Source: Chenopodium formosanum (taxonomy: Eukaryota > Streptophyta > Magnoliopsida > Caryophyllales > Amaranthaceae). Taken from it: a DNA stretch of 64,000 bases. The position numbers and the translations under genes are program-made. The notes under the pieces were generated by a model. That model ran no database searches and was not told the DNA's origin. It saw only the letters and a program-made list of their open reading frames with translations. Location: NCBI GenBank assembly GCA_024500155.1, contig CM044868.1, positions 44,924,165-44,988,164 of the forward strand, in the 5' to 3' direction. How positions within the stretch are numbered: the first letter of the stretch is position 1; every line of letters starts with the position of its first letter. Shown piece after piece: positions 20,003-31,606 of this stretch.

Positions 20003-21403
20003 TGTAGACACCTAAAAATGTCTCCCCAAAACCAAGCCCGATGATAAATAACCTTTCACCGCCACTGTTGGTCGGGTTTAGTATTTAATCCCGAGAGTGC
20101 TTAAAAAACCGTATTTTATTAAATTCATATTTTTGAAAGGTCCATGGATCAGTCTTGGTGTTTGGTAAAAGCATAGTTTTAATTTGTTAATTAGTTTTAA
20201 GCCCAAACCTTTTTTTTATTTTATTATTATTTTATTATTTTTGGCCCAAATATTTTATTTAATTTTATTTATTATTTTCTTATTTTAGCCCGAATATTAA
20301 AAGTCAGAAAAAAGCCCGTAATTATCAATCGGCACTCAAAAAGCCGAAAGAAATTTGGGTTAAAAATGAATTTAAACGGGAAAGTGGACTGGAATTGACC
20401 GTGTCACGGGAACTCTTCCTGTCTGACGGTGGGACTTCCCATGACACGGGAGGTCTGCCGTGACACGGGAAGTTCCGCGTCCTTTCCGCGTAAACCCTTA
20501 ACGCGTTTTCCGTTCCGTTTTCTGAAAATTTCCTGCGACACTCCAAAAACTGACCGTGTCACGGGAACTTGTACCGTCTGACGGTACAGTCTAACCGTGT
20601 CACGGTACAGTTTGACCATGTCACGGGATACTTTTTTAGGGTTTTTATCATTTTAGGGTTCCGTGTGCTCCCTCAGCACATTTCCCTATAAATACCCCCT
20701 CATTTCTGATGAACGGGGCAACCAGAATTCTATTATTCTTATTTTTTCTCTCTTCTATGTTCTTAACCTAAACACTAGCCTACCCTTTTCACTTCAAAAT
20801 TCCTTCTTCAAGCACTCAAAGGAGTCCATATTTTACTCGAGGTTCTGTCCTTAAACCAAGGCGTGAAAGGTAGAATCGTTTGAGGGTTTGGCCCCAAAAT
20901 TAACCTTGTTTTTAATTAATTTAATTTAATATTTGTTTTATTATTTCCTTGAAGTTACTAACTCGTTTATTATTTTGTAGTTGCAAGCAAACAGATTCAA
21001 AGTAAGAGTTGAATTTTTGTTTGTATGCCTTTGAGATCGCAGGAATACTTTTCACTATAAGAATCGAGTAGAGGCCAATACGGGCGAATGTGACTCCATG
21101 ACTCACTTCGTACCATCATCCCCGATCCTCCTTTCGTGGTTCTGAACCATATGGAGTTAGTAATCTCATGGATTATGAATGGGGTGTAACCTTCACGGGT
21201 CAATCGTTGTTGCCTATCGTTGTCCCTTATCGTGGTTGCCTTTTTTTATGATCCGTGAACGGTTTACAAGTTCCACAAAAACTTGTTGGCGGCTCCCTAC
21301 ATTCCTTGTCCCTAATTGTATTATGTCAATTCCCACTTCCTATGAGTGCCAAGCATATTCACAACATGCTTTTAATGTAGGCGCACTTCGAGCGACGCCT
21401 ACA
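20003..21403 (+). repeat. 3' LTR of the Tat element
   Basis: It is 1401 bp and begins TGTAGACACC and ends GCCTACA. Compared with the 5' LTR it lacks about 275 bp after AGTAAGAGTT (near 21009). It also lacks a 21-bp unit between two CCGTGTCACGG copies near 20399 and carries a short extra copy of TCGTTGTTGCCTA near 21204. Four exact CCGTGWCACGG words remain (20399, 20458, 20554, 20595); others are mutated by one base. TATA box at 20687-20694. Confidence 0.92.
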
Positions 21404-22740
21404 ACTATGTATTCTCTTTTATCCAATACTGTGAGCAAACCTACATCCAGGAGATCTTTAACATGTTTAAATTTAATATTTTATTTTTTAACAAGTTTGT
21501 CTCCAATGAAATTATTTTCTATAAATGGTAGATCTTAATTAGTAATTTATAGAATTAAAAGTATATTTAGCATTATATTCTAGAATTCTATTAGGCTTTT
21601 TTTGTCGATTACTCGATTAGTATGTAATGTATGGTGCCCTAGCAACATAATAATTCTGGCTCCGCCACTGAAATCACCATCATCATGGTTCGATCATCAA
21701 GCTTCATCAAGATCAATGGCCGAGAGTTAAGTTTCCTGTCACGCACCTCCTTCAAAGACACGCATGGCCGCTATAAATGCGAGCGCGGCCGCGATGAAGG
21801 AGGATCGAAATGATCACAACTCAAGCGGAATTTGAGTATGGGATTGCTGTTATGGGAGGAGGGTTGATGTGGCTGGACGTGTGGTGGCGGAATAGGGAGC
21901 TACGGTGGCTGGTTTGGAGCAAGGGCAACAGCTAGTTGCGGGTTTGCTGCAGCTGCAATAAGGTGCAAAGGTGGTGGATTTGGTTGTTGTTTGGTTATTG
22001 CGGTTGTATGAAGTTGTTATTGCTATTGGTTAATTGAATTGGTGGTATGAAAAGGGCATCAAGCTGGTGGTTTAGGGTGGCAGAAATTGGTGTGGACTTG
22101 TGGTGTGAAGAGGGCAGCAAGCTAATATAGCAGGGGAATGAATTAGGGAACAGGGGAAGTTCTTGTTGAGGTTGAGTAGTCGGTAGGCACGAGCATCGTC
22201 CTCACAGCATGCTTGTGATGAACACTAAAGTAGGCAGTCCCAAAACACTTCCACAATGGGTTCAACACTACCTGGCTTGAGAGCGCGGCTTTGCAAGCGC
22301 AAGGAGTTGAACTTGGAACATCCACCTACAAAACACAAATGAAACCGAGAAAATGAAGTAAAATAAAACTAAAACCATAAAACAAAATGAAAAGAAATAA
22401 AATGAAAATGAAAAGAATAAAAGAAAGAAAATATTATACAATGAAAAGAAAATGAAGGAAAGAAAATGAAATGAAAATGAAAATGAAAATAAAATAAAAT
22501 TAAACCGAATCTATAAAATCTAAAATGAAGGAAAAACAACTAAAACAACGAAATTAGAACAAATAAAGGAGAAAATACTAGAAAAACCATCAAAATGCAC
22601 AAAAGCCACAAAATAAGAGAGGAAAGGTAAAATAGAGAGAAAAAGCATAAAACTAAAAATTTATTGAGAAAGAAAGCTATGAAAAAAGGTAAAAACGACT
22701 TAAATGCTTATAAAATGGGTGTCATTTATGACACCCATCA

Positions 22741-25700
22741 ATACCTTGTATCTAATGTTGTATCCTTTGTCATACTGTTGCTGAGTATAAATCTTAACTT
22801 ACAGCTCTTCCTGAGCATCAGCCAGCTACTTCTGTGCCTCTTTAAGCTGGAGCTAAACCCTTGCATCCTAATCTCCTTGGTTCTTCATGTGGTCTTGGAC
22901 AAGGCCCACTATAGTCTGATCTTGAGATAGTTTTGTCTCCTATCCCTTCAACTTGGCCTCCATGTCTTTTATCCTCTTGTCTTGGGCTTCATCTGCAGTT
23001 TGGGCGTTCAAGAGCTGGTTTTCTCTGTTATCAACGTCTTCGTTGAGCATTTTAACTCTTCGTCCGGACTCTCAAACCTCTTCTGGAGCATCTCCTCTCA
23101 GCCAGCCATCCGAATATTGACTTCAGCCTCAATCTTTTGCTCAACCTGAGCCCGAAAAGTAGAAATGTCGACTGCTCCATACTCATTGATCAAGGCCACT
23201 CCCTAGTCAATCATAGGAAGAATATGCTCTTCCATATCACGGCAAAATGTACTAAAAGCAACAGACACTCTTTTTTCCTACGCATCGGCCTCGACAACTG
23301 CCTTCTCAACTTCAGCCTTCTTCTTCTCAATCTCCTCCAGCATAGACTATAGCTTGTCACGCATGGTTGTAACCACAAAGTTGTTGTGCGATAGCTGCAG
23401 GATGCAAAGGAATGTGTTAATAAAACATCAAGTTTGAGAATTAAAAGTAGATAGGGTAACCTGCATCAGAAGCCTTTGGTTGTCAAGGAAAGGGTTTGGC
23501 ACCCTATTTGAAACCTTGAGAGCCCCAGAAGAAGCCCTGTAGGTCCAAAACCTCAGCCTATCCAACTTAGAAACGTTGGTAGGATCGCCGAAGTAGGCAA
23601 AAGCATGAGGGCGCCACTCGTCCAAAACAAGTCGAGCGCGCTAAGGTAGCGGGACTGTTGGAATAGAGCCAAACCCCGTCTTAGAGGAATGGAAAGTCCT
23701 TAAGGAGCCATCAGCCGAGGAAGAAGGCACGTAGGCCCTGCGTTGTTAAACAGCCTTCTTCTCCTCTTCAACTTCTTATAACTCCTTATCAGTGAAAACG
23801 CGTGGAGCCTCAGGCAAAATCTCCACGTCCTCATCCTCATCCCCTCCCCCGGCAAGGGATCTCAACTTCTCAGATTCGAGCTGAATTTCAGCTGAGAAAG
23901 AATTCGCGATGTGCCAAGGCAAAGGCGCAGTATCTAAACCTTCCTGAGATTCAATAATTTGATCAGGAGTTCGTTGAGTATTTTCCTCCTCCCCACGAGT
24001 TTCGTTTCGGGGAGGAGTCTTCTCGGCCCGGCCTCCTTTAGTGGGAGTCTTAGGAGTTAGAGGGATGACCACGTGCGGGTCAAATGTGGCCACCTTCTCA
24101 GTCCGAGGTCTTTTTGGCAAGAGGGCATCCTAGAATTACCCAGGATTAATCACCGTTCTCTTCCGGTTCAACATCAACCCTTCCCCGTTTTAAGGGATTT
24201 CCTCGGCAAATTATTCTCTCTCCTTTTCTTCTTCCTCGTCCTACATTAGAAGAGAATACGGGGGGAAGAAAAATGGCATGACACGAGCCAAAAAAAATTC
24301 AAAGTCAATGTCTGAAGGGCTCACGGAGGTCTTCAACAAGTGTTCGTCTTCGGCAGCCCCTTCTTCTAGCCCTTATGCAGCAGCAGAAGTCCCTTCTGCA
24401 GCAGCAGAAGTCCCTTCTCCACTTTCAAAAGCTTCATCTACTCGAGCTACCTAAGCGGCAATAGCAACAGCCTCTTCCTCTTTGGGAGTTAAGCGGAGTA
24501 GGGAATCCCTCTTCTTCCACCAAAGCTTCTGCTTCAGATATTCTGAAGCAAGAGTAATCAGGAATTTTTTAGAGTGTAGGGACAAAGGGCGATCTTTTGA
24601 ATCGGTGATAACAGGCTTGTTGTTCGTCACAATCCTACCAGCGTTTTTTTTAAGCCAATTATAGTTAACGTCGATGTTGCCTCGTGCAGCACTAAAAAGA
24701 AAGAGTCGGATACATCAATACTACAAAGCATACGTTGAATGAGTACTGAAATCTAAATTAAAAACAAGAGAAATAAAGTCCCTGACCCTAGCTGAAGGTA
24801 CTTACTGTCTCGATATTTTTGGCTGAGGCCGACGACGGCGATCATGCGCTCATAGAAAGCGTAGTGGGAGCAAAGTAGCCAAGTCTCAGGCACGTATTTC
24901 CATCGGTCTGTCCCTCCAAGGTCTTTTTTTTCCTGAAGTAGTTCATTTGGGCATAATTGGGAAGGTTGGCTGCACCAGGCTCTTCAGGACCCAGGTCTTG
25001 CATCCTCGGATCAAGTTCCAATAGGAACCGTGGAGCACCAAAGAAGTTTGGATGCTCAGGATTTGAAGGATCACTAACCCAGATCCACATAGTCAAGTAC
25101 TTCGGCAGACTTTCAATTCGCCACCAGCCAGGGCAGTGGTCGCCGTAACCACACTGGTTGTTTGGTAAGAGCCGATGCAACTTCTTGAAGTAGTGTACGC
25201 TTGGCTGATGGACGTAGAACAAGCACACCCACAGATAAGTCATTATCATCAAATACTGACACGTGTCAACTAATACAGGAAGATGTGGTACTTGTTCAGC
25301 ACTTCTGTCACAAAGAGATGTAGTGGGAACCGAATCCCGCACTACAGTTGCCGAGTGTACATCTCCACATAGCCAGGGGGTGGACGATGAATTCTATCGG
25401 CTGCGGTGGGCAATCAACACCAGTATCCATCTTCCTCTGGAATGCCGTAAAATAATTCAATTTGTTCAGCAAAGCGATAGGCTTCTCCATTCTTCACCCA
25501 CCAAGATTAGAGCGTACAAGTCATCAGGCCCCAGTCTCGTCGACGTTCCCCATTCAGTGGCCCTATGGGGCAACTCCCATGGTGCAACGGCCAAGTTCTC
25601 CTTCTGACCAAAAGTACTAACCTCTCTTGTCCCTCAGGGAGGCATTGTAGATAGCGGTACAGTAGGAATTCCCTCCTCTTGAGAAGGCTGAGGATTTTCC

Positions 25701-25780
25701 TGGTTCCTAATTCTATCCCTAGGATGTCGAGTTTGGCCTTAAGCCATGGTTCAATTGCTTGAGAGTTCGAGAATAACAAT
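22741..25780 (-). pseudogene. Decayed gene resembling 'putative gypsy type transposon' (PF04195-like) with coiled-coil tail
   Basis: Reading down the minus strand, about 25400-25260 gives PPGYVEMYTRQL, then GIRFPLHLFVTEVLNKYHIF, with in-frame stops. This is followed by a segment with HYFKKLHRLLP, GWWRIESLPKYLTMWIWV and HPNFFGAPRF (25230-24990). A charged, Pro/Lys-rich middle follows (24120-23776, KRPRTEKVATFDP). A long Glu/Lys/Ala-rich coiled coil runs 23400-22750. Helical N-terminal sequence plus a W-rich segment and coiled-coil tail is the layout of Transposase_28/PF04195 proteins. I recognise the pattern but not a precise family. Many stops and shifts show it is dead. The lone LTR 847-22740 separates it from its 3' end at 543-846. 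Confidence 0.45.
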
Positions 25781-26819
25781 AAATAAGAGGGGTACTTTGA
25801 AACTCAAAGAAAATCGAAAAAGATTTGAAAAAGAATTACCTTTATCTTTAGCAAAATTTGCCGATTTACAAATTCGGAGCAACAAATTCGGATTTCGGAG
25901 CCTTACTCTTAAGGAATAAGCGAAGTTTAAAATCGAAAATAAGGGTTTTGCACGAGTTTGGAATGTGACTTGGTAAAGAAATGAGGAGAGAGAAAGGAAG
26001 GGCGGTTTAAATCTTTCCAGAAATGGGAATTATGGGAGTCCGTGCCTTTTACATCCCATTAACTCCTCGTTATATAGCCGTTAAATACTCTGTCCAAATT
26101 AGCCATCCACTAATCCGTCTAACTTCGTTAATTATTATCCAAATGATAGATATTTCACTAATAACTGCTCAAATTCAAATTTTTTTGATTAAATTAAATC
26201 ATTTACTTCCCTCCATTTTTTTGTTGATCAGAACCCGACCTGTCATGCTTCCAAATTGGGTCTGGGGGCATTTTTTGGGTCCAATTTATGTCAAATGGGC
26301 CGGTCCATAAATTATTCAAGTATTAGCAGTTTGTGTAGGAAGTTTGCTATAATAAATAAATTGTTTAAGTGAATCAAATGGTAGCTTATTTTGATGCTAA
26401 TTTGTTGTACTGATTGGCTAATTTGTGTAGTATATTTTTTAGAAATGGTGATCTTCATCCTATTTTTATAATCAACTTAAGTATGTTATAAATATTATGA
26501 TTGATGAATCGGTGAGGTATGAAATAAAAGGGATTACTCCAAATTCACATAGCTTAGTAGATAGCAAATATAGTAATTATAAGCCAAGGTATATACAAGG
26601 AAGCTGAAGCTACCTAGCAAGATTCAAAATACAACACACAAGCAAAGCTGAAATGGTTCAAAAGTATATATTGATGATGGAATAATTAGGCATAGTTTAT
26701 GGTTGTAGAACATATAGAATTGTTTCAAAAGGTGTCCAGTAGGAACACATTCAAAATGACCAAGTAGTCACCCACCAAAAAAAGTGTTCCTACCAGAAGC
26801 CAAAGAGCTAATAGGCTAG
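25781..26819. other. Upstream flank of the decayed gene, no gene recognised
   Basis: A minus-strand CTATATAA (plus 26070-26077) about 290 bp upstream of the decayed gene could be its old promoter. The remainder is AT-rich with no supportable ORF or repeat. Confidence 0.35.
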
Positions 26820-28569
26820 CACTCAATCACGCGTAACAGTCCTCACCACCCATTTTAGGTAACCAATTCTCTTTATTGCACCCGTAGTCCCTACTTCAAG
26901 CTTTATAGGCTTCTCTTTTAGCTCAGAAGTTATATCTTCAAATTCTAACTAGTCTGTCATCTGCTTATGCAAAAGCAACATAATGCTTAGTATATAAATA
27001 ACTGACGGTGAGACTAAAGCTTAGAAGGAAATATTATAACAATAATTTTGAGAAATAAATAAACCTATCTACCTTCTTCTGTATAAGCTCTGTGTCCTAG
27101 AGACCCAGCAAAGTCTCACATTGCTTTCCATATACAGTTAAACGAATACTAACAGTGTCATTAATTGTAGTGAAGCTAACACTCACTCTGTAAATAAACA
27201 AATTAAGTTAATAATATGATGAACTGTAAAATTAGAGTTTTTGAGTTTGAAAGCATTTACCTCTTTTCTATAATACACTTAGCCTTACAAGCATTACAGT
27301 AAAACTTGACAGTTTTAACGTTAGGACAGTGTTTTCCACATCCATTACACCCAAAGTAAGCATTGACACCTTGTTTCTTAGCATCAAGAATTGTAACTTG
27401 AATCCAGTGGCGCTCATATGTTGTAGCTAACTGCATTTAAACATATATATATGAGAGAAGCTCACCAAGAAGTAAACACATGTAAGTCAGTATAGCATTG
27501 TACAATTACCGTCTTTTTTGTCAGATCTTTAACAGTCATTATAACATCAAAGTTGCTAGCTTCCCTAATAGTTAGATGATGGCCCATATGATCAGAAATA
27601 AGGTCCTGGTTCTCCGAAATCCCATTTCAGATAAAATATATACAGATTAACAAATATTCATGTAAGAAATTATTTTACATCATATAGCATAATTATTCAC
27701 CCAGCTTTTAGTGCATTAACTTCTTGACCAGTGGGGATGGTATCAATAGTTGTTGACATAGATGATGCTAGTGAGAATCCTACATCATAAAATATGAGTC
27801 AAAACATATTATTTGTTAATAAGTTAAGATCAAAGAAGTAAGAGATGACTTTAACCCCTGTGGGGCAGCTGGCTATAAGTGTCAAAAACTGACAATCATG
27901 TAAGACTCACACCAAGCAGTTAGTTTAGCACAGTCTTTAGAAATGACAAGTCCATCATCAAGCCTATAATTGTAGTATGTTAGTTTGGAGATAAATGTAA
28001 TACATCAAATTCATTTAGTATGTGTCTACATGAATGTACACTAACTTTCGCACACTATCACCAACAACTATAACATTGCAGACATCAAATTCATAGCCTC
28101 TAATTGTTTTTTTTCCTTTGCGTGTCTTCTAGATAAACAACAACTCCAAGAATATCTGCATTAATAATCTTAAAATTAATGAAAGTTAGAAGATGCAAAA
28201 TAAGGTAAGGAATATTACAAATTAGAAAGTATAAAGTATCAAAGCGATCATTTGTAGTACAGGTTGGTGGCACTTCAGCAATAGGAATGTATGTTGGCAA
28301 GAAAGGACCAATGTCAGGATTGAGGGGCAGAATTTTAGTTAAGCCTCCAAATAACAAGTAGTAGTCACCTTTTTTATGGCGATACATTGCATTGGTATTT
28401 CTGATTAGTGCATCCACTATGACATATTCTTTTTCATGTATAAGTATACCTTCAAAATTTTCAATCTCATCATCAAATAGAGTACCTTTATTCCTAATTA
28501 ATAAAGAATTATATTCAGCTTAAACATTTATTATAAGAATTATATAATAATAACAATATACTACATCAT
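26820..28569 (-). pseudogene. RPA1-like gene remnant, 3' exons (ssDNA-binding domains)
   Basis: RPA1 is the large subunit of the single-strand DNA-binding complex; plant Helitrons also carry RPA1-like genes. Separate minus-strand segments read as protein. About 28490-28260 gives FDDEIENFEGILIHEKEYVI and then KKGDYYLLFGGLTKILPLNP, an OB-fold-like stretch. About 27595-27530 gives an exon-like piece ending TVKDLTKKT. About 27430-27260 contains a C4 zinc-binding region (YFGCNGCGKHC then FYCNACKAKCIIEKR), as in the RPA70 C-terminal domain. About 27175-27080 gives SIRLTVYGKQCETLLGL. Intervening pieces look like introns. Stops after GLVISKDC...MIVSF and after LLGL show decay. The 5' end is at 50275-50410, moved away by the Athila insertion. 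Confidence 0.7.
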
Positions 28570-29982
28570 TGACAAGATCAAGTCGTATTCACCTAAAACT
28601 AAAATCCACTAACTATGTAGATAGGGAAGAAGGGTCTAACCACAGAGAAACAAGTCAATTTATTCCTAATTAATTAAAAGTAATCTAAATTATCAAGTAA
28701 CCAAATTATTGTAAAAAGGGTAATTAAACTACTAGAATTAAGAGTAGGAAGGAAATAAAATAAGTGATAAATCAATGAAGGAAAAACCTAGGTCATAGGT
28801 TCACCAATAAATAATATTCCAGGGTAAATCATAATAAGCAATCATCAATGCATCAATTAATCATATTATAAAGGGCTTTCGCTACGTATTACAATCACAG
28901 AGTTAATTTACCGGTATTAAATCTCATCTCTCGAATCTCGACTTAACCATTTATAAATTAGTCCGCCTATTGAAACTAAGCCTAAACATCATTTCTCATC
29001 TCTCGAATCTCGAATAAATATTGCTAAACTCATACAATTAAATCTGGCCAAACCTAATTGCATAGCATTAAATCAATCAATAGGAAAATAATTAAGCATT
29101 GACAATCAACAATCACAAATTACCCCTTCATATTAATTATTGGATCCCCATAAACACTAGAAATAAAACTACTCACGCACAATTAAATCTAAACTAATCA
29201 AAACAATAAAATAAGGCATGATAAAAGAATTAAAGAAAATAACTGAAATTAAAAGAGAAGAAATTGTTACCAAAAGTAATCTGAATTAAGGAATGGAATT
29301 AAGAACAAAGTTGAGAGAATTTTAGAGAGAGAAAATATTCGAAGTAGAGAGAGAAAGTCTAAAAAAGAAGGTAAATCAAATTACGTACAAAAATTGTACT
29401 TAAACATCCCTAAAACAAATCCTAATTGAAAACTAAGATCTCGGCAATCAGGTGCCTCCAAAAACACGCGCCTGATCGGGCCTGCCTTTTTCTTCAAGGT
29501 TCTCTTGGGCAGCCGCGCGCGATCGAGCTAATGCTCACCCGACCGGGCGCGCCTTTTGCTGAATCCTTCTTCTGCGCGCCCGCCCGATCGGCCGCAAGCT
29601 TGCCCGATTGGGCCAGGTCTGTTCCTTGAGGCTTGGACTTCGATTGTGCTTGATTCTTCGGCCCAATCCGGATTTCCTCTTCGGGTCTTGAATACTTGGT
29701 CCAAATGCCCCGGTATCATACACCGAGCCCTTAATCACCGGCTCTAACTGATCTTGGGCTTCAAAGAAGGTCGTGTCCTCCTAATGTTCGTAGTTGCTCC
29801 ATGAAAAAACCCGGAAAACGCTCCAAATGTGCAATTTCCTACAAAACTCAAGCAAAACTACAAAAACACTAGAAAACACTAGAAAACACCAATTAGTAAT
29901 AAAAGTTGCTCTAAAAAGCCAAAAACACTACTAATTATGACCAAGGGACGGGGGTAAAACACTATGTACATTGGACACATCA
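28570..29982 (-). repeat. 3' LTR of the Athila element
   Basis: It is 1413 bp and matches 48873-50269. On the minus strand it starts TGATGTGTCC and ends TTGTCA. Near 29460-29620 it holds several degenerate copies of GCCCGATCGGGC (such as CCCGACCGGGC and GCCCGATTGGGC). Confidence 0.9.
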
Positions 29983-29996
29983 AACTCCCCCAAGCC
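29983..29996 (-). other. Polypurine tract of the Athila element
   Basis: The minus strand reads GGCTTGGGGGAGTT directly before the 3' LTR. A related copy (GGCTTGGGGGAGAT) lies inside the element at about 31547-31560. Confidence 0.85.
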
Positions 29997-31606
29997 AAAC
30001 CTTTGCTTGTCCCTAAGCAAAAAGCTCATCAATGAACATATAAAACATGCTTCATCCCAAGTAAAAAAAATCAAGCACAAATGATTCAAGGCAAATCTAA
30101 TGAACATGCTTCAATGTCAATCAATCTCATTCATCTAATCATTCTTCCTCCCCAAAAATTGTCAAGTAAAGCAAACCACATGAGCATATAGAATTCAAGG
30201 CTAGTGCTCACACACTCAACTCTCATTTGTGTGGCGAGTATAAGATGTACTCGACCGCTCTCCAACCAACCCCTTTATTGTGAACAATGCCCTCTCAACT
30301 CACACTCTTGTGTGTTCAAAAAGATGTACACTCAACCTACTAGTTGACTCGAAATATGTCAAATCATAACTTGCATTGATAAACAACACTTTCAAATACA
30401 TACAACTCTTATGCACAAAGGTCGGAAGGTCTTTAAAGCTTGTAATGTAAGGCTGGGGTAAAGGGTAGGATAAATTTAGGAAAATGTGAGAGTAAAGCCA
30501 TGCTTAAGGGAGCCATATCATAACAAAACCCAAGGTCAAATTCAAGTAATGACCAAAACATCTCCAATCACAACTTAACTCCACAAAAATTCACCAAGAA
30601 ATCCCATATATAACAACAATCCCAACACTTACATATTCACTCACAAAGTATGATAATAGGAAATAGAGTGAATTTAAACAAACTTTGAACTCATTCTTTT
30701 TTTGCTCTTTTTTCCAACTTGAACTTTTTTTTCTTCAGCAACCTTCACATTGAACATTTGAAACAAATTTTTTCCTTTGCTCTTTTTTTTCTTTTTATCT
30801 CACATTGGGAAATTTCAACTTTGAAACACAAACCATCAACATTTTTCCAATAACAAAAACAAAAGAACAATCACTCTTCTTTTATTCCTACATTGTGCAA
30901 ATAGAGTGCACACCAAAAATCCCTCACCTCACCAACTAATAGCTTACCCAAGCCAAGCTTGGTACTAGCAACTAATGGGGATCATATAGGCTTGTAATGT
31001 GGCTAAATAATCAATAAAAAAAGGCACAAGCAACAACATGGGTAGCAAGAAGGGAACAAATGTATCTAATATCGTCTGAAAGCTACCTAAGAGAACAAAT
31101 GCCTTCGTCCTCCTCAATGTGCATAATATTGAGCCATACAAACATTACTAATAGTTAGAAACCAATACTCAAATTCCTTGACATACCAGGAACTATCACA
31201 CAATTCCTAACCAAATCAACTAGTCCAGCACTATATTCACAAATAGTTGGCAAAATTGATGCATGTTTAGGCATCCAAACAATTAAACTTCAAATCATGA
31301 TCAACAAGTTCACAAAGCTCATTATCATATACCAAGAATCAAAATAATATTTTCTAATTATGGGACGCAGGGAAACATGATTTACAATTCATTATAACGT
31401 ATTTTTTTTATTTTTTTATTTTTCAATTTCTTTTGTATTTTTTTCATATAGGAAAGCAATAAAAACTACACTAGAAAGCAATAAAATCTATACTAGAAAG
31501 CGATAAATAGAGAAAAGAGAGAAAGAGTTAACATATGTACAAGATATCTCCCCCAAGCCAAATCAAGCAATGCCCTCATTGACTTGGGGGTGTAGCTAGG
31601 AGAAGC
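29997..31606 (-). other. Athila 3' non-coding region
   Basis: No gene is seen. It is AT-rich with T-runs at 30707-30800 and 31387-31450 and has an internal polypurine-tract-like copy at about 31547-31560. It lies between the extra ORF and the 3' LTR. Confidence 0.55.

Larger units (their letters stand above)
2760..21403 (+). mobile_element. Tat-lineage Ty3/Gypsy LTR retrotransposon, 18.6 kb, with two antisense genes
   Basis: Both LTRs begin TGTAGACACC and end GCCTACA. The element is flanked by a perfect 5-bp duplication, ACTAT (2755-2759 and 21404-21408). Order: 5' LTR, primer binding site, 1.3 kb leader, gag-protease-RT-RNase H-archaeal-type RNase H-integrase on the plus strand, two minus-strand spliced genes, a 3' tandem-repeat array, polypurine tract, 3' LTR. 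Two RNase H domains, protease motif DNG, antisense extra genes and a repeat-rich 3' region are the known hallmarks of the Tat clade. No extra ORF precedes gag, unlike Ogre. Gag-pol has a single in-frame TGA, so this copy is fairly young but not autonomous as written. Confidence 0.93.
2129..21670. mobile_element. hAT-like non-autonomous DNA transposon, split by the Tat element
   Basis: Inverted ends are CAGTGGCGGAG at 2129 and CTCCGCCACTG ending at 21670. They are flanked by a perfect 8-bp duplication, AAATCACC (2121-2128 and 21671-21678). An 8-bp duplication with ends starting CAG is the hAT signature, and the CAGTGGCGGAGC end is common in plant hAT families. Without the 18.6 kb insertion it is about 0.9 kb, too small for a transposase, and no transposase motif is seen. 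It sits in the lone LTR at 847-22740. Confidence 0.8.
847..22740 (-). mobile_element. Lone LTR, family shared with the element at 34868-44095, split by nested insertions
   Basis: The left end (TGACGAGGGGTGAACTAGG at 847) and right end (ACACCCATCA ending at 22740) match the two ends of the 2.5 kb LTRs at 34868 and 41550 in layout and partly in sequence. Shared stretches include AAGGGTCGAACCCA near one end, 'CTTCAACCTCTCAA', and a TATTTATA box (1879-1886, minus-strand TATAAATA). Without the nested insertions it is about 2.35 kb. The last bases form a hairpin, ATGGGTGTCAT-TT-ATGACACCCAT. The flanks are CCACC on the left and ATACC on the right, so the TSD is at best eroded. No internal region or partner LTR is visible, so it is probably a solo LTR. 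On the minus strand it begins TGATGGGTGTC. Confidence 0.65.
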
